A DNA stretch of 64,000 nucleotides. Origin: Rhodovulum imhoffii. GTDB lineage: Bacteria > Pseudomonadota > Alphaproteobacteria > Rhodobacterales > Rhodobacteraceae. Made by a program: the position numbers and the translations under genes. Shown piece after piece: positions 1 to 14,685 of the stretch (its first letter is position 1; each line of letters starts with the position of its first letter). Under the pieces are notes generated by a model. The model saw nothing but the letters and a program-made list of their open reading frames with translations. It was not told the origin of the DNA and made no database searches. The stretch lies in contig NZ_QAAA01000003.1 of NCBI RefSeq assembly GCF_003046545.1, positions 124,001-188,000 on the forward strand. The letters are read 5' to 3'.

Positions 1-1866
<1,866 letters not shown>

Positions 1867-1872
1867 AAAATG

Positions 1873-1897
1873 CCCCCGGCCCTTTTGGGGCCGGGGG
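1873..1897 (+). terminator. Hairpin after rpoC, possible terminator
   Basis: A perfect 10-bp stem (CCCCCGGCCC with GGGCCGGGGG) encloses a TTTTG loop seven bases after the rpoC stop. There is no T-run after it, so it may be a weak or Rho-assisted terminator, or a 3'-end stabiliser, rather than a full intrinsic terminator. Confidence 0.6.
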
Positions 1898-1912
1898 ATG
1901 TGCGGGGCGGTG

Positions 1913-1941
1913 TTGACAAGTCTTGCGACTCTGCTTATACC
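1913..1941 (+). promoter_or_regulatory. Promoter of the rpsL-fusA-tuf operon
   Basis: A perfect sigma-70 -35 hexamer TTGACA (1913-1918) is followed after 17 bases by TATACC, or after 16 by TTATAC. This is a near-consensus housekeeping promoter placed just after the rpoC hairpin. It leaves a leader of roughly 190 bases before the rpsL start. Confidence 0.75.
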
Positions 1942-1949
1942 GCGCGCAC

Positions 1950-2143
1950 TCGGGCCGGCGGCCTTGCTTGCCGTGTCTGAAAATCAGAACTGAAGTGGTC
2001 ATGATCCGGGCGTTATGCCCCGATCCTCTGGAATTCCACCGCGTCGTTCCCGGAACATCAAGGGGAACGCATGCGGTATTGGCGTTTCGTGGACGCATGA
2101 GACGCTTTTGAGATTTGAACGGGTTGCAACACGGGGAACCGGA
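1950..2143 (+). other. Long leader of rpsL
   Basis: This 5' leader lies between the predicted promoter and the rpsL ATG. It contains a local inverted repeat near 2001-2023 (GATCCGGGC opposite GCCCCGATC). No convincing small reading frame with a ribosome binding site is visible, although an open frame continues upstream in phase with rpsL. The leader may carry ribosomal-protein autoregulation, but that is inference. Confidence 0.35.
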
Positions 2144-2515
2144 ATGCCGACGATCCAACAGCTGATCCGCAAGCCGCGGCAGCCGAAAGTAAAGCGCCAG
2201 AAATCCATGCATCTGCAGGCCTGTCCGCAGAAGCGCGGGGTTTGCACGCGCGTTTATACCACCACACCCAAGAAGCCGAACTCCGCCATGCGGAAAGTGG
2301 CGAAAGTGCGCCTCACCAATGGGTTCGAGGTGATCAGCTACATCCCCGGCGAAAGCCACAACCTTCAGGAACACTCGGTCGTGCTAATCCGCGGCGGCCG
2401 GGTCAAGGACCTTCCCGGTGTCCGTTACCACATCCTGCGGGGTGTGCTGGATACCCAGGGCGTCAAAGACCGTAAGCAGCGCCGCTCGAAATACGGCGCG
2501 AAGCGTCCGAAGTAA
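2144..2515 (+). CDS. rpsL: 30S ribosomal protein S12
   Basis: S12 sits at the decoding centre of the 30S subunit and controls accuracy. The 123-residue length and conserved blocks '[12 protein letters not shown]' and '[12 protein letters not shown]' identify it. Both lysines linked in bacteria to streptomycin sensitivity (in 'PKKPNS' and 'RVKDLPG') are present, so the sequence is wild type there. The frame is open upstream, but the start was set at 2144 because homologues begin [10 protein letters not shown]. It is the first gene of the rpsL-rpsG-fusA-tuf (str) operon, 12 bases before rpsG. Confidence 0.98.
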   Translation: MPTIQQLIRKPRQPKVKRQKSMHLQACPQKRGVCTRVYTTTPKKPNSAMRKVAKVRLTNGFEVISYIPGESHNLQEHSVVLIRGGRVKDLPGVRYHILRGVLDTQGVKDRKQRRSKYGAKRPK

Positions 2516-2998
<483 letters not shown>

Positions 2999-3021
2999 CC
3001 GACTAGGCGCAGGACAGACCG

Positions 3022-5163
<2,142 letters not shown>

Positions 5164-5169
5164 TTTTTC

Positions 5170-5224
5170 GGTGCGCCTTTGGGCGCACCCTACCACCCCG
5201 TAGGGTGCGTGCCGTGCACGCACC
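5170..5224 (+). repeat. Three overlapping hairpins between fusA and tuf
   Basis: Three inverted repeats overlap. Hairpin A is GGTGCGCC (5170-5177) with GGCGCACC (5182-5189). Hairpin B is CGCACCCTAC (5184-5193) with GTAGGGTGCG (5200-5209). Hairpin C is GGTGCGTGC (5204-5212) with GCACGCACC (5216-5224). B shares bases with both A and C, so forming B excludes A and C. This could be an attenuator-like switch or a copy of a dispersed palindromic repeat. The segment ends 24 bases before the tuf start. Confidence 0.75.
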
Positions 5225-5248
5225 GACACCGAAACCAAGGAGGCCATA

Positions 5249-6424
<1,176 letters not shown>

Positions 6425-6436
6425 CCGCAAATGGCC

Positions 6437-6458
6437 GGGCGGGCCGTGGTGCCCGCCC
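6437..6458 (+). terminator. Weak hairpin between tuf and rpsJ
   Basis: GGGCGGGC (6437-6444) pairs perfectly with GCCCGCCC (6451-6458) around a 6-base loop and is followed by only two T residues. It could partly terminate the str operon or act as a processing site between tuf and the S10 cluster. Confidence 0.45.
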
Positions 6459-6480
6459 TTCAGCCTGAAGGGCTAGAAAC

Positions 6481-6789
6481 ATGCAAAGTCAGAATATCCG
6501 CATTCGGCTGAAGGCCTTTGACTACCGCGTTCTGGATGCCAGCACGCAGGAAATCGTCAACACGGCCAAGCGGACCGGTGCACAGGTGCGCGGGCCCATT
6601 CCGCTGCCGAACAAGATTGAGAAATTCACGGTTCTTCGTGGTCCCCACGTCGACAAGAAGTCCCGTGATCAGTGGGAAATCCGCACGCACAAGCGGCTTC
6701 TCGACATCATCGACCCGACCCCGCAGACGGTGGACGCGCTCATGAAGCTCGATCTTGCCGCCGGTGTCGATGTCGAGATCAAGGTTTAA
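6481..6789 (+). CDS. rpsJ: 30S ribosomal protein S10
   Basis: S10 is a 30S head protein and, in many bacteria, the NusE subunit of the antitermination complex. The 102-residue length and the blocks '[14 protein letters not shown]' and '[19 protein letters not shown]' identify it. The gene opens the S10 cluster 56 bases after tuf, with no strong promoter visible in the gap. It may therefore be co-transcribed with tuf. rplC follows after 15 bases, which include an AAGGAGGG-like site. Confidence 0.97.
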   Translation: MQSQNIRIRLKAFDYRVLDASTQEIVNTAKRTGAQVRGPIPLPNKIEKFTVLRGPHVDKKSRDQWEIRTHKRLLDIIDPTPQTVDALMKLDLAAGVDVEIKV

Positions 6790-6804
6790 GGAGGGCACGG
6801 AGAG

Positions 6805-7530
6805 ATGCGCTCTGGAGTAATTGCAAAGAAAGTCGGCATGACCCGGCTGTTCATGGAGGACGGGAAGCAGATTCCCGTGACGGTCCTTCAGCTTGACGGC
6901 TGTCAGGTCGTTGCACAGCGCACTGCCGAGACCGACGGTTACACCGCGGTTCAGCTGGGGGCCGGTACGGCCAAGGCCAAGCGGGTATCCGCCCCGATGC
7001 GCGGGCATTTTGCCAAGGCCAGCGTGGCCCCGAAACGCAAGGTGGCCGAGTTTCGCGTGGCCCCGGAAAACCTGATCGCCGTAGGCGAGGAGATTACCGC
7101 GGATCACTATTTCGAAGGTCAGTATGTGGACGTTTCCGGGACCTCGATCGGCAAGGGCTTTGCCGGTGCGATGAAGCGGCACAACTTCGGCGGTCTGCGG
7201 GCCAGCCACGGGGTGTCGATCAGCCACCGCTCGCACGGTTCGACTGGCCAGTGTCAGGATCCGGGCCGCGTGTTCAAGGGCAAGAAGATGGCCGGCCATA
7301 TGGGCGCTGCCCGTGTGACCACGCAAAACCTGCAGGTTGTCAAAACCGATTCCGAACGTGGGCTGATCATGATCAAAGGGGCGGTTCCCGGTGCCAAGGG
7401 CGGTTGGGTGACCATCAAGGATGCGGTGAAAAAGCCGGTTCCGGAAAACGTGGTTCTGCCTGCGGCCCTGAAATCGGCCAAGGCTGAGGCCGCCGCTGCC
7501 GAAGCGCCGGCCGAAGGAGGCGAAGAATGA
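6805..7530 (+). CDS. rplC: 50S ribosomal protein L3
   Basis: L3 is an early-assembling 50S protein whose loop reaches the peptidyl transferase centre. At 241 residues it is longer than the enterobacterial form because of an Ala/Glu-rich tail (about the last 18 residues), which is common in alphaproteobacteria. The central block '[21 protein letters not shown]' is conserved; the Gln of 'GSTGQ' is the residue methylated by PrmB in model bacteria. The stop overlaps the rplD start as ATGA, indicating translational coupling. Confidence 0.97.
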   Translation: MRSGVIAKKVGMTRLFMEDGKQIPVTVLQLDGCQVVAQRTAETDGYTAVQLGAGTAKAKRVSAPMRGHFAKASVAPKRKVAEFRVAPENLIAVGEEITADHYFEGQYVDVSGTSIGKGFAGAMKRHNFGGLRASHGVSISHRSHGSTGQCQDPGRVFKGKKMAGHMGAARVTTQNLQVVKTDSERGLIMIKGAVPGAKGGWVTIKDAVKKPVPENVVLPAALKSAKAEAAAAEAPAEGGEE

Positions 7531-8147
7531 AACTTGACGTGATCAAGCTGGATGGCGCCAAGGCCGGAACCGTCGATCTCGGTGACGAGATCTTCGGTCT
7601 GGATCCGCGCGCCGATATCCTGCACCGTGTGGTTCGCTGGCAGCGCAACAAGGCGCAGGCTGGTACCCACAAGGTGAAAACCCGGTCTGAGACCAGCTAC
7701 TCGACCAAGAAGATTTACCGTCAGAAGGGCACCGGGGGTGCCCGCCACGGGGATCGCAACGCGCCGATCTTTCGCAAAGGTGGTGTGTACAAGGGGCCGA
7801 CCCCGCGCAGCCATGCCCATGACCTGCCGAAGAAATTCCGCAAGCTGGGTTTGCGCCATGCGCTGAGCGTCAAGGCGAAAGCCGGTGAACTGGTTGTGCT
7901 GGACAGCGCCGAGATCGCCGAAGCCAAAACCTCGCTTCTGGCGAAGTCGGTCAAGGCCCTGGGCTGGAAGCGCGCGCTGGTGATCGATGGGGTCAGCGTG
8001 AACGAAAACTTCGCACAGGCCGCGCGCAACATCGAAGGTCTCGATGTTCTGCCGTCGGTGGGTGCGAACGTCTACGACATCCTGCGCCGTGACACGCTGG
8101 TGATCACGAAGGCCGGTGTCGAAGCACTGGAGGCCCGACTGAAATGA
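7527..8147 (+). CDS. rplD: 50S ribosomal protein L4
   Basis: L4 binds 23S rRNA domain I and lines the exit tunnel through an extended loop. It is 206 residues, with the loop motif '[20 protein letters not shown]' at residues about 72-91. The gene is coupled at both ends: its ATG overlaps the rplC stop and its stop overlaps the rplW ATG. In enterobacteria L4 represses the S10 operon through the leader. No comparable leader is obvious upstream of rpsJ here. Confidence 0.97.
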   Translation: MKLDVIKLDGAKAGTVDLGDEIFGLDPRADILHRVVRWQRNKAQAGTHKVKTRSETSYSTKKIYRQKGTGGARHGDRNAPIFRKGGVYKGPTPRSHAHDLPKKFRKLGLRHALSVKAKAGELVVLDSAEIAEAKTSLLAKSVKALGWKRALVIDGVSVNENFAQAARNIEGLDVLPSVGANVYDILRRDTLVITKAGVEALEARLK

Positions 8148-8440
8148 GCGTGAAGCCCGAACATTACGATGTGATCCGCAAGCCGGTCATCACTGAGAAA
8201 GCCACCCTGGCGTCCGAAAACGGCGCCGTGGTGTTCGAGGTGGCGATGGGTGCGAACAAGCCCCAGATCAAGGAAGCTGTCGAGAGCCTTTTCGGTGTGA
8301 AGGTGAAGGCCGTGAATACGACGATCGCCAAGGGCAAGGCGAAACGGTTTCGGGGCCTTATGGGCCGCCGCCGCGACGTGAAGAAAGCCTATGTGACCCT
8401 CGAAGAGGGAAATACTATCGACGTGACCACCGGTCTTTGA
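8144..8440 (+). CDS. rplW: 50S ribosomal protein L23
   Basis: L23 surrounds the exit of the ribosomal tunnel and docks trigger factor and SRP. The protein is 98 residues with the typical start '[14 protein letters not shown]' and the RNA-binding block '[19 protein letters not shown]'. The ATG overlaps the rplD stop by four bases. A 94-base spacer with a very stable hairpin separates it from rplB, which is wider than the usual distance within this cluster. Confidence 0.97.
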   Translation: MSVKPEHYDVIRKPVITEKATLASENGAVVFEVAMGANKPQIKEAVESLFGVKVKAVNTTIAKGKAKRFRGLMGRRRDVKKAYVTLEEGNTIDVTTGL

Positions 8441-8457
8441 TAGAAGGCGCCGAATCT

Positions 8458-8483
8458 CCGGCCCCGGGTTCGCCCGGGGCCGG
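8458..8483 (+). other. Very stable hairpin with TTCG loop, rplW-rplB gap
   Basis: An 11-bp perfect stem (CCGGCCCCGGG with CCCGGGGCCGG) closes on the tetraloop TTCG. There is no T-tract after it, so a processing or stability element, or partial attenuation, is more likely than full termination within the S10 operon. Confidence 0.6.
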
Positions 8484-8534
8484 GCCATTTGTAACCCGGG
8501 GCATTTGCCTCCAAGCTGACGGAAGACAGAAAGC

Positions 8535-9374
8535 ATGGCACTCAAGTCGTATAAACCGACGACGCCGGGCCAGCGTGGGCTGGTTCTGATCGACCGTTCG
8601 GAGCTTTGGAAAGGGCGTCCGGTCAAATCCCTCACGGAGGGGTTGACCAAGAAGGGCGGCCGGAACAACACCGGACGGATCACGATGCGCCGGCGTGGCG
8701 GTGGCGCGAAGCGTCTTTACCGTATCGTCGATTTCAAGCGTACGAAGTTTGATATTCCGGCCACTGTGGAGCGGATCGAGTATGATCCGAACCGGACGGC
8801 CTTTATCGCTCTGATCCGCTATGAAGACGGCGAACAGGCCTACATTCTCGCACCGCAGCGTCTTGGCGTCGGCGACATGGTGATCGCCTCTGCCAAGGCT
8901 GACGTGAAGCCGGGGAATGCGATGCCTTTCTCCGGCCTGCCGATCGGGACAATTGTTCACAACGTGGAACTGAAGCCTGGCAAGGGCGGTCAGCTGGCCC
9001 GCGCTGCGGGTACCTACGCCCAGTTCGTTGGCCGCGATGGTGGTTACGCCCAGATCCGCCTGTCTTCGGGCGAATTGCGTATGGTTCGCCAGGAATGCAT
9101 GTGCACCATCGGTGCCGTGTCGAACCCGGACAATTCGAACCAGAACCTTGGCAAGGCCGGGCGCAACCGTCATCTGGGCAAGCGTCCGTCGGTCCGCGGT
9201 GTCGTCATGAACCCGATCGATCACCCCCATGGCGGTGGTGAAGGCCGGACCTCGGGGGGCCGTCATCCGGTGACGCCTTGGGGCAAGCCCACCAAGGGCG
9301 CGCGTACGCGCCGGAACAAGGCGACGGACAAGTTCATCATCCGCTCACGCCACGCTCGCAAGAAGGGTCGCTAA
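8535..9374 (+). CDS. rplB: 50S ribosomal protein L2
   Basis: L2 is a primary 23S rRNA-binding protein needed for subunit association and peptidyl transferase activity. It has 279 residues. The C-terminal signature around '[19 protein letters not shown]' contains the conserved His of the catalytic-centre region, and '[14 protein letters not shown]' marks the N-terminal rRNA contact. Only three bases separate its stop from the rpsS start. Confidence 0.98.
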   Translation: MALKSYKPTTPGQRGLVLIDRSELWKGRPVKSLTEGLTKKGGRNNTGRITMRRRGGGAKRLYRIVDFKRTKFDIPATVERIEYDPNRTAFIALIRYEDGEQAYILAPQRLGVGDMVIASAKADVKPGNAMPFSGLPIGTIVHNVELKPGKGGQLARAAGTYAQFVGRDGGYAQIRLSSGELRMVRQECMCTIGAVSNPDNSNQNLGKAGRNRHLGKRPSVRGVVMNPIDHPHGGGEGRTSGGRHPVTPWGKPTKGARTRRNKATDKFIIRSRHARKKGR

Positions 9375-9377
9375 GTC

Positions 9378-9656
9378 ATGGCACGTTCTGTTTGGAAAGG
9401 CCCTTTTGTCGACTCTTATGTCCTCAGGAAGGCCGAGAAAGCCCGCGAGTCGGGTCGCAAGGAAATCATCAAGATCTGGTCGCGCCGCTCGACGATTCTG
9501 CCGCAATTCGTGGGCCTCACCTTTGGCGTCTACAATGGCAAGAAGCATATCCCCGTGCTGGTGACCGAAGACATGATCGGCCAGAAATTCGGTGAATATT
9601 CGCCGACGCGGACCTATTACGGTCACGCGGCCGACAAAAAAGCGAAAAAGAGGTAA
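9378..9656 (+). CDS. rpsS: 30S ribosomal protein S19
   Basis: S19 is a 30S head protein that contacts 16S rRNA, forms a heterodimer with S13 and helps bridge to the 50S subunit. The 92-residue protein starts '[16 protein letters not shown]' and contains '[23 protein letters not shown]', both split here only by normal variation from the family. It lies three bases after rplB and five before rplV. Confidence 0.98.
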   Translation: MARSVWKGPFVDSYVLRKAEKARESGRKEIIKIWSRRSTILPQFVGLTFGVYNGKKHIPVLVTEDMIGQKFGEYSPTRTYYGHAADKKAKKR

Positions 9657-9661
9657 GCGTC

Positions 9662-10042
9662 ATGGGTAAGGCTAAAAACCCCCGCCGCGTGGCCGAGAAC
9701 GAAGCGATGGCCAAGGCCCGCATGCTTCGCACCTCACCGCAGAAACTGAATCTGGTCGCCGCGATGATACGGGGCAAAAAGGTCGAGACGGCGTTGGCCG
9801 ACTTGACTTTCTCGAAGAAACGGATTGCGCAGGACGTGAAGAAATGCCTTCAGTCCGCCATCGCGAACGCCGAGAACAACCACAACCTGGATGTGGATGA
9901 ACTGGTGGTTGCCGAGGCCTATGTCGGCAAGAATCTGGTCATGAAGCGGGGGCGCCCGCGGGCGCGCGGCCGTTTTGGCCGGATCGTGAAACCGTTCTCC
10001 GAACTCACCATCAAGGTTCGCCAGGTCGAGGAGCAAGTGTAA
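9662..10042 (+). CDS. rplV: 50S ribosomal protein L22
   Basis: L22 lines the nascent-peptide tunnel with a long beta-hairpin; changes in that loop affect macrolide response in model bacteria. The protein is 126 residues with '[20 protein letters not shown]' near the N-terminus and the tunnel hairpin '[18 protein letters not shown]' near the C-terminus. The TAA stop shares its last base with the rpsC ATG (TAATG). Confidence 0.98.
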   Translation: MGKAKNPRRVAENEAMAKARMLRTSPQKLNLVAAMIRGKKVETALADLTFSKKRIAQDVKKCLQSAIANAENNHNLDVDELVVAEAYVGKNLVMKRGRPRARGRFGRIVKPFSELTIKVRQVEEQV

Positions 10043-10740
10043 TGGGTCACAAGGTCAATCCGATCGGCATGCGCCTGCAGGTGAACCGCACCTGGGACAG
10101 CCGCTGGTACGCCGATACGAAGGATTACGGCGATCTGCTGCTGGAGGATATCCGCATCCGCGAGTTCATCAAGGATGAGTGCCGGCAAGCCGGTGTCAGC
10201 CGCATCATCATAGAGCGCCCGCACAAGAAGTGCCGGGTGACCATCCATACCGCGCGCCCCGGTGTGATCATCGGCAAGAAGGGCGCGGATATCGAGGTTC
10301 TGCGCAAGAAGCTGGCGAACATGACCGTCAGTGAGCTGCACCTGAACATCGTCGAGGTCCGCAAGCCGGAACTGGACGGGCAGCTGGTCGCCGAATCGAT
10401 CGCGCAGCAGTTGGAGCGCCGCGTCAGTTTCCGCAGGGCCATGAAACGCGCCGTGCAGAATGCCATGCGCATGGGGGCTCAGGGAATCCGGGTCAACGTT
10501 GCGGGTCGTCTTGGTGGGGCGGAGATCGCCCGGACCGAGTGGTACCGCGAGGGACGTGTGCCGCTGCATACCCTGCGCGCCGATATCGATTATGCGCAAG
10601 CCGAGGCTTCCACGCCCTACGGCATTATCGGGATCAAGGTCTGGATCTTCAAAGGCGAAATCATGGAGCACGATCCCAGTGCCCGCGACCGTCGCCAGCA
10701 GGAGCTCCAGGAGGGCGGGCCGTCCCGTCCGCGCCGCTGA
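10042..10740 (+). CDS. rpsC: 30S ribosomal protein S3
   Basis: S3 lies at the mRNA entry channel and, with S4 and S5, contributes to helicase activity on structured mRNA. The 232-residue protein has a KH domain with the loop '[14 protein letters not shown]' (residues about 74-87) and the C-terminal block '[21 protein letters not shown]'. It starts on the last base of the rplV stop, so the two are translationally coupled. A basic, Gln/Arg-rich tail follows, as in relatives. Confidence 0.98.
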   Translation: MGHKVNPIGMRLQVNRTWDSRWYADTKDYGDLLLEDIRIREFIKDECRQAGVSRIIIERPHKKCRVTIHTARPGVIIGKKGADIEVLRKKLANMTVSELHLNIVEVRKPELDGQLVAESIAQQLERRVSFRRAMKRAVQNAMRMGAQGIRVNVAGRLGGAEIARTEWYREGRVPLHTLRADIDYAQAEASTPYGIIGIKVWIFKGEIMEHDPSARDRRQQELQEGGPSRPRR

Positions 10741-10759
10741 GCCCTGAAGGAGAGACATC

Positions 10760-11173
10760 ATGCTTCAACCCAAGCGTACGAAGTTCCGCAAACTTCACAA
10801 AGGTCGCATCCACGGCCAGGCGAAGGGCGGTTTTGAGCTCAACTTCGGGACTTTCGGCCTCAAAGCCACCCAGCCCGAGCGCATCACCGCGCGCCAGATC
10901 GAAGCCGCGCGCCGGGCGCTGACGCGTCACATGAAGCGTCAGGGCCGCGTCTGGATTCGCATTTTCCCCGACACTCCGGTGTCGTCGAAGCCGACCGAGG
11001 TTCGGATGGGGAAAGGGAAGGGATCTGTCGATTTCTGGGCGGCCAAGGTCAAACCCGGTCGCGTCATGTTTGAGATTGACGGCGTATCCGAAACTGTGGC
11101 AAGAGAAGCGCTCCGTCTGGCTGCGATGAAATTGCCGATCAAGACCCGGATCGTACAGCGCGAAGACTGGTGA
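10760..11173 (+). CDS. rplP: 50S ribosomal protein L16
   Basis: L16 contacts the A-site tRNA and 5S/23S rRNA and is added late in 50S assembly. The 137 residues include '[13 protein letters not shown]' at the N-terminus and '[19 protein letters not shown]' in the middle, both family hallmarks. An AGGAG site precedes the ATG. A 91-base spacer with a hairpin separates it from rpmC. Confidence 0.98.
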   Translation: MLQPKRTKFRKLHKGRIHGQAKGGFELNFGTFGLKATQPERITARQIEAARRALTRHMKRQGRVWIRIFPDTPVSSKPTEVRMGKGKGSVDFWAAKVKPGRVMFEIDGVSETVAREALRLAAMKLPIKTRIVQREDW

Positions 11174-11181
11174 GTTTTATT

Positions 11182-11205
11182 CGGACCTCCGGTGGCGGGG
11201 GTCCG
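11182..11205 (+). other. Hairpin between rplP and rpmC
   Basis: CGGACCTCC (11182-11190) pairs with GGGGGTCCG (11197-11205), with one G-T pair, around a 6-base loop. It is followed by a short T-containing stretch (GTTATTCTGTT). It may act as a weak attenuator or RNA processing site within the ribosomal operon. Confidence 0.45.
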
Positions 11206-11264
11206 GTTATTCTGTTGGAAAAGCGCCGGCTCTGTCTGGTGACTTCTGATGAGAGGACGAGGCG

Positions 11265-11465
11265 ATGAACGCCCAGGAACTGAGAGACAAGACGCCCGAT
11301 CAGCTGCGCGAAGAGCTGGCGAGCCTCAAGAAGGAGGCTTTCAACCTTCGGTTTCAGCAAGCGACCGCTGCGCTTGAGAACACTGCCCGCATGCGTGCCG
11401 TTCGCCGTGACGTTGCCCGCGTGAAAACGGTGCTGAACGAAAAAGCCGCGCAGGCGGCGAAATAA
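11265..11465 (+). CDS. rpmC: 50S ribosomal protein L29
   Basis: L29 lies beside L23 at the tunnel exit on the solvent face of the 50S subunit. The 66-residue protein has the family pattern '[19 protein letters not shown]' followed by '[18 protein letters not shown]', two helices forming a hairpin. The gene is 15 bases before rpsQ. A GAGGA site about seven bases upstream of the ATG supports the start. Confidence 0.96.
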   Translation: MNAQELRDKTPDQLREELASLKKEAFNLRFQQATAALENTARMRAVRRDVARVKTVLNEKAAQAAK

Positions 11466-11480
11466 GGGAAGCCTGAAAAG

Positions 11481-11714
11481 ATGCCCAAACGTATTTTGCA
11501 AGGCACCGTGACCAGCGAACAGAACGCCCAGACCGTTACCGTTTCGGTTGAGCGTCGCTTCACGCACCCGGTTCTGAAGAAGACGATTCGTAAGTCCAAG
11601 AAGTACCGGGCTCACGATGAGAACAACCAGTACAAGGTTGGGGATGTGGTTCGCATTCAGGAATGCGCGCCCAAGTCCAAAACGAAACGCTGGGAGGTGG
11701 TGGCGCAAGCCTGA
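11481..11714 (+). CDS. rpsQ: 30S ribosomal protein S17
   Basis: S17 is an OB-fold primary binding protein of the 16S 5' domain and helps organise the 30S body. It has 77 residues with '[20 protein letters not shown]' near the N-terminus and the conserved block '[19 protein letters not shown]' near the end. It closes the classical S10 cluster. A 68-base gap before rplN contains no clear terminator. Confidence 0.97.
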   Translation: MPKRILQGTVTSEQNAQTVTVSVERRFTHPVLKKTIRKSKKYRAHDENNQYKVGDVVRIQECAPKSKTKRWEVVAQA

Positions 11715-11782
11715 CCACATCCCGGTTTGATCGAAACCCTGGGGCCCTTTCGGGAACATCCCCATAGGTCGGGAGAAACCAC

Positions 11783-12151
11783 ATGATCCAGATGCAGACC
11801 AATCTGGATGTTGCTGACAACTCCGGCGCGCGCCGGGTTCAGTGCATCAAGGTCCTGGGTGGTTCCAAGCGGAAATACGCGTCGGTGGGTGACATCATCG
11901 TTGTGTCCGTGAAGGAAGCCATCCCGCGCGGCCGAGTGAAGAAGGGCGACGTGCGCAAGGCCGTGGTCGTGCGTACTGCCAAGGAAGTGCGCCGTGAAGA
12001 TGGGACTGCCATCCGCTTTGATCGCAACGCCGCAGTGATTCTCAACAACAACAACGAGCCGATCGGCACCCGCATCTTCGGCCCCGTCGTGCGTGAGTTG
12101 CGGGCGAAGAACTTCATGAAGATCATCTCGCTCGCCCCGGAGGTGCTGTAA
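11783..12151 (+). CDS. rplN: 50S ribosomal protein L14
   Basis: L14 lies on the 50S interface, contacts 16S rRNA in a bridge and binds the silencing factor RsfS. The 122-residue protein begins '[18 protein letters not shown]', diagnostic for the family, and retains '[17 protein letters not shown]'. It opens the spc cluster. One base separates its stop from rplX. Confidence 0.98.
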
Positions 12152-12152
12152 G

Positions 12153-12467
12153 ATGGCTGCGAAGCTGAAAAAAGGCGACAAGGTCGTCGTTCTGGCCGGT
12201 AAGGACAAGGGGCGCGAGGGTACCATTGCCTCGGTAGACCCGAAAGTCGGCAAGGCGGTTGTGGACGGTATCAACATGGCGATTCGCCACACCCGCCAGT
12301 CGCAACAGTCCCAGGGCGGACGCTTGCCCAAGGCGATGCCGGTCGATCTGTCGAATCTTGCTCTGGTCGACCCCAGGGACGGTGGTCCGACCCGTGTCGG
12401 CTTCCGCATGGAAGACGGCAAGAAGGTCCGCTATGCCAAGAAATCGGGGGAAGTGATCGATGCTTGA
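12153..12467 (+). CDS. rplX: 50S ribosomal protein L24
   Basis: L24 initiates 50S assembly by binding the 5' end of 23S rRNA. The protein is 104 residues with a KOW motif near the N-terminus ('[20 protein letters not shown]'). Its last codons overlap the start of rplE by eight bases, a tight arrangement typical for this pair. Confidence 0.97.
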   Translation: MAAKLKKGDKVVVLAGKDKGREGTIASVDPKVGKAVVDGINMAIRHTRQSQQSQGGRLPKAMPVDLSNLALVDPRDGGPTRVGFRMEDGKKVRYAKKSGEVIDA

Positions 12468-13023
12468 TGCCGCCACCTATACCCCGCGTCTGAAGACGCT
12501 TTATCGTGAAACGATCCGCCCCACTCTCAAGGAAGAGTTCGGCTACAAGAACGACATGCAGATTCCGCGTCTGGACAAAATCGTTCTGAACATCGGTGCC
12601 GGTGCCGAGGCGGTTCGCGATTCCAAGAAGGTCAAGTCCGCTCAGGAAGACCTGAGCACCATCGCCGGCCAGCGTGCCGTCGTGACCAAGGCGAAGAAAT
12701 CCATCGCCGGTTTCCGTGTGCGGGAAGACATGCCGCTTGGCGCCAAGGTGACCCTGCGCGGCAACCGGATGTATGAATTCCTGGATCGTCTGATCACCGT
12801 CGCGATGCCCCGTGTCCGCGACTTCCGCGGGGTTTCCGGGAAATCTTTCGACGGTCGCGGGAACTATGCGATGGGCCTGAAAGAACACATCGTTTTCCCC
12901 GAGATCAACTTCGACAAGGTCGATGAGGTCTGGGGCATGGACATCGTCATTGCGACCACCGCGAAGACCGACGCGGAAGCGAAGGCGCTGTTGAAGCATT
13001 TCAACATGCCGTTCAACAGCTGA
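12460..13023 (+). CDS. rplE: 50S ribosomal protein L5
   Basis: L5 binds 5S rRNA in the central protuberance and contacts the P-site tRNA. The 187-residue protein carries '[18 protein letters not shown]' and, further on, '[18 protein letters not shown]', both conserved. The ATG at 12460 lies inside the end of rplX. The C-terminus 'LLKHFNMPF' is typical of the family. Confidence 0.98.
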   Translation: MLDAATYTPRLKTLYRETIRPTLKEEFGYKNDMQIPRLDKIVLNIGAGAEAVRDSKKVKSAQEDLSTIAGQRAVVTKAKKSIAGFRVREDMPLGAKVTLRGNRMYEFLDRLITVAMPRVRDFRGVSGKSFDGRGNYAMGLKEHIVFPEINFDKVDEVWGMDIVIATTAKTDAEAKALLKHFNMPFNS

Positions 13024-13042
13024 TCGCGGGAGGAGAGAAAAC

Positions 13043-13348
13043 ATGGCTAAGAAAGCAATGGTCGAACGCGAGATCAAGCGCCGGAAGCTGGTGGAGAAAC
13101 ATGCCGCCAAGCGGGCCGCGCTCAAGGAGATCGCCAACGACGAGGCGCGACCGATGGAAGAGCGTTTCAAGGCGCGCCTGAAACTGGCGAAGCTGCCGCG
13201 CAATTCGTCTCCGACGCGTCTGCACAACCGCTGCCAGCTGACGGGGCGTCCGCACGCCTATTACCGCAAGCTGAAAGTATCGCGGATCATGCTGCGGGAA
13301 CTGGGCTCTCAGGGCCAGATCCCCGGCCTGGTGAAATCGAGCTGGTAA
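13043..13348 (+). CDS. rpsN: 30S ribosomal protein S14
   Basis: S14 is a 30S head protein binding near the 3' domain of 16S rRNA. At 101 residues this is the long form without the zinc-binding CxxC pairs; the only cysteine is in '[15 protein letters not shown]'. It therefore does not depend on zinc. A GGAGGAGA site lies upstream. The gene sits between rplE and rpsH as in the standard spc order. Confidence 0.97.
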   Translation: MAKKAMVEREIKRRKLVEKHAAKRAALKEIANDEARPMEERFKARLKLAKLPRNSSPTRLHNRCQLTGRPHAYYRKLKVSRIMLRELGSQGQIPGLVKSSW

Positions 13349-13361
13349 GGAGGGGAATGAG

Positions 13362-13760
13362 ATGTCTGTGAACGATCCTCTCGGTGATATGCTCACCCGG
13401 ATTCGCAATGCGCAAATGCGTGGCAAGTCCAAGGTGCGCACGCCCGCGTCGAAGCTGCGCGCCTGGGTTCTGGATGTGCTGCTGGACGAAGGCTACATCC
13501 GCGGCTACGAGACCGTGACCGGGACCAGTGGCCTGCCGGAACTGGAAGTCGCCTTGAAATACTACGAGGGCACCCCGGTGATCCGCGAACTCAGACGCGT
13601 TTCGACGCCCGGTCGCCGCGTGTACATGGGGGTGAAGGAAATCCCCCAGGTTCGTCAGGGCCTTGGCGTTTCCATCGTCTCCACGTCCAAGGGCGTGATG
13701 TCGGATGCAGCAGCGCGCGCCGCCAACGTTGGCGGTGAAGTGCTCTGCACGGTGTTCTAA
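13362..13760 (+). CDS. rpsH: 30S ribosomal protein S8
   Basis: S8 is a primary binder of the central domain of 16S rRNA and, in E. coli, the translational repressor of the spc operon. The protein is 132 residues with '[14 protein letters not shown]' at the start and the C-terminal block '[14 protein letters not shown]'. A GGAGGGG site precedes the ATG. rplF begins ten bases after its stop. Confidence 0.97.
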   Translation: MSVNDPLGDMLTRIRNAQMRGKSKVRTPASKLRAWVLDVLLDEGYIRGYETVTGTSGLPELEVALKYYEGTPVIRELRRVSTPGRRVYMGVKEIPQVRQGLGVSIVSTSKGVMSDAAARAANVGGEVLCTVF

Positions 13761-13770
13761 GGAGGTCGGA

Positions 13771-14304
13771 ATGTCTCGTATTGGTAAAAGACCGGTCGAG
13801 CTGCCGTCGGGTGTTACGGCGTCCGTCTCCGGCCAGACCATCGAAGTAAAGGGTCCGAAGGGGGCCCGCAACTTCACCGCGACCGACGATGTCACCATCG
13901 CGGTCGAAGACAACAATGTGACCGTTACTCCCCGCGGCAGCTCCAAGCGGGCCCGCCAGCAGTGGGGCATGGCCCGCAGCATGGTGCAGAATCTGGTCAC
14001 GGGTGTGACCAGCGGGTTCAAGAGGGAACTCGAGATTCAGGGCGTCGGCTACCGCGCGCAGATGCAGGGCAATGTCCTGAAGCTGTCGCTGGGCTACAGC
14101 CACGAAGTGAATTTCGAAGTACCTCAGGGGGTGACCGTTACGGCGCCGAAGCCCACGGAAGTGGTCGTGGAAGGCATTGATCAGCAACTCGTCGGACAGG
14201 TCGCGGCTAACATCCGCGAATGGCGCGCACCGGAGCCCTACAAGGGCAAGGGTATTCGCTACAAGGACGAGTATATCTTCCGCAAGGAAGGCAAGAAGAA
14301 GTAA
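13771..14304 (+). CDS. rplF: 50S ribosomal protein L6
   Basis: L6 binds near the sarcin-ricin loop at the base of the L7/L12 stalk. The 177-residue protein starts '[15 protein letters not shown]' and ends with '[20 protein letters not shown]'. The start at 13771 was chosen over an in-frame upstream codon because it follows an AAGGAGG site by five bases and matches the family N-terminus. It overlaps no neighbour; rplR follows after 11 bases. Confidence 0.98.
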   Translation: MSRIGKRPVELPSGVTASVSGQTIEVKGPKGARNFTATDDVTIAVEDNNVTVTPRGSSKRARQQWGMARSMVQNLVTGVTSGFKRELEIQGVGYRAQMQGNVLKLSLGYSHEVNFEVPQGVTVTAPKPTEVVVEGIDQQLVGQVAANIREWRAPEPYKGKGIRYKDEYIFRKEGKKK

Positions 14305-14315
14305 GGGCGCGAAAG

Positions 14316-14675
14316 ATGGCAAACAGCAAAAGAGACCTGTTCCTGAAACGCCGCCTGCGCGTCCGGAACAAACTTCGCAAGATGAACGCAGGGCGTCCGC
14401 GCCTGAGTGTTCACCGCAGCAACAAGAACATCAGCGTTCAGGTGATCGACGATGTAAACGGTGTGACGCTTGCCGCGGCCTCCTCTCTGGAGAAGGATCT
14501 GGGTGTGGCTGGCAAGAACAACGCCGAGGCCGCTGCCAAGGTTGGCGCGGCGATCGCCGAACGCGCCAGGAAGGCCGGGGTCGAGGAATGTTACTTCGAT
14601 CGGGGTGGCTTTCTGTTTCATGGCAAGGTGAAGGCTCTGGCCGACGCTGCGCGTGAAGGCGGGCTGAAGTTCTAA
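14316..14675 (+). CDS. rplR: 50S ribosomal protein L18
   Basis: L18 mediates attachment of 5S rRNA to the 50S subunit. The protein is 119 residues from the chosen ATG, beginning '[20 protein letters not shown]' and containing '[13 protein letters not shown]'. The end '[12 protein letters not shown]' is characteristic. An in-frame ATG further upstream lies inside rplF and has no support from homologues, so it was not used. Confidence 0.97.
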   Translation: MANSKRDLFLKRRLRVRNKLRKMNAGRPRLSVHRSNKNISVQVIDDVNGVTLAAASSLEKDLGVAGKNNAEAAAKVGAAIAERARKAGVEECYFDRGGFLFHGKVKALADAAREGGLKF

Positions 14676-14685
14676 GGAGACGATG

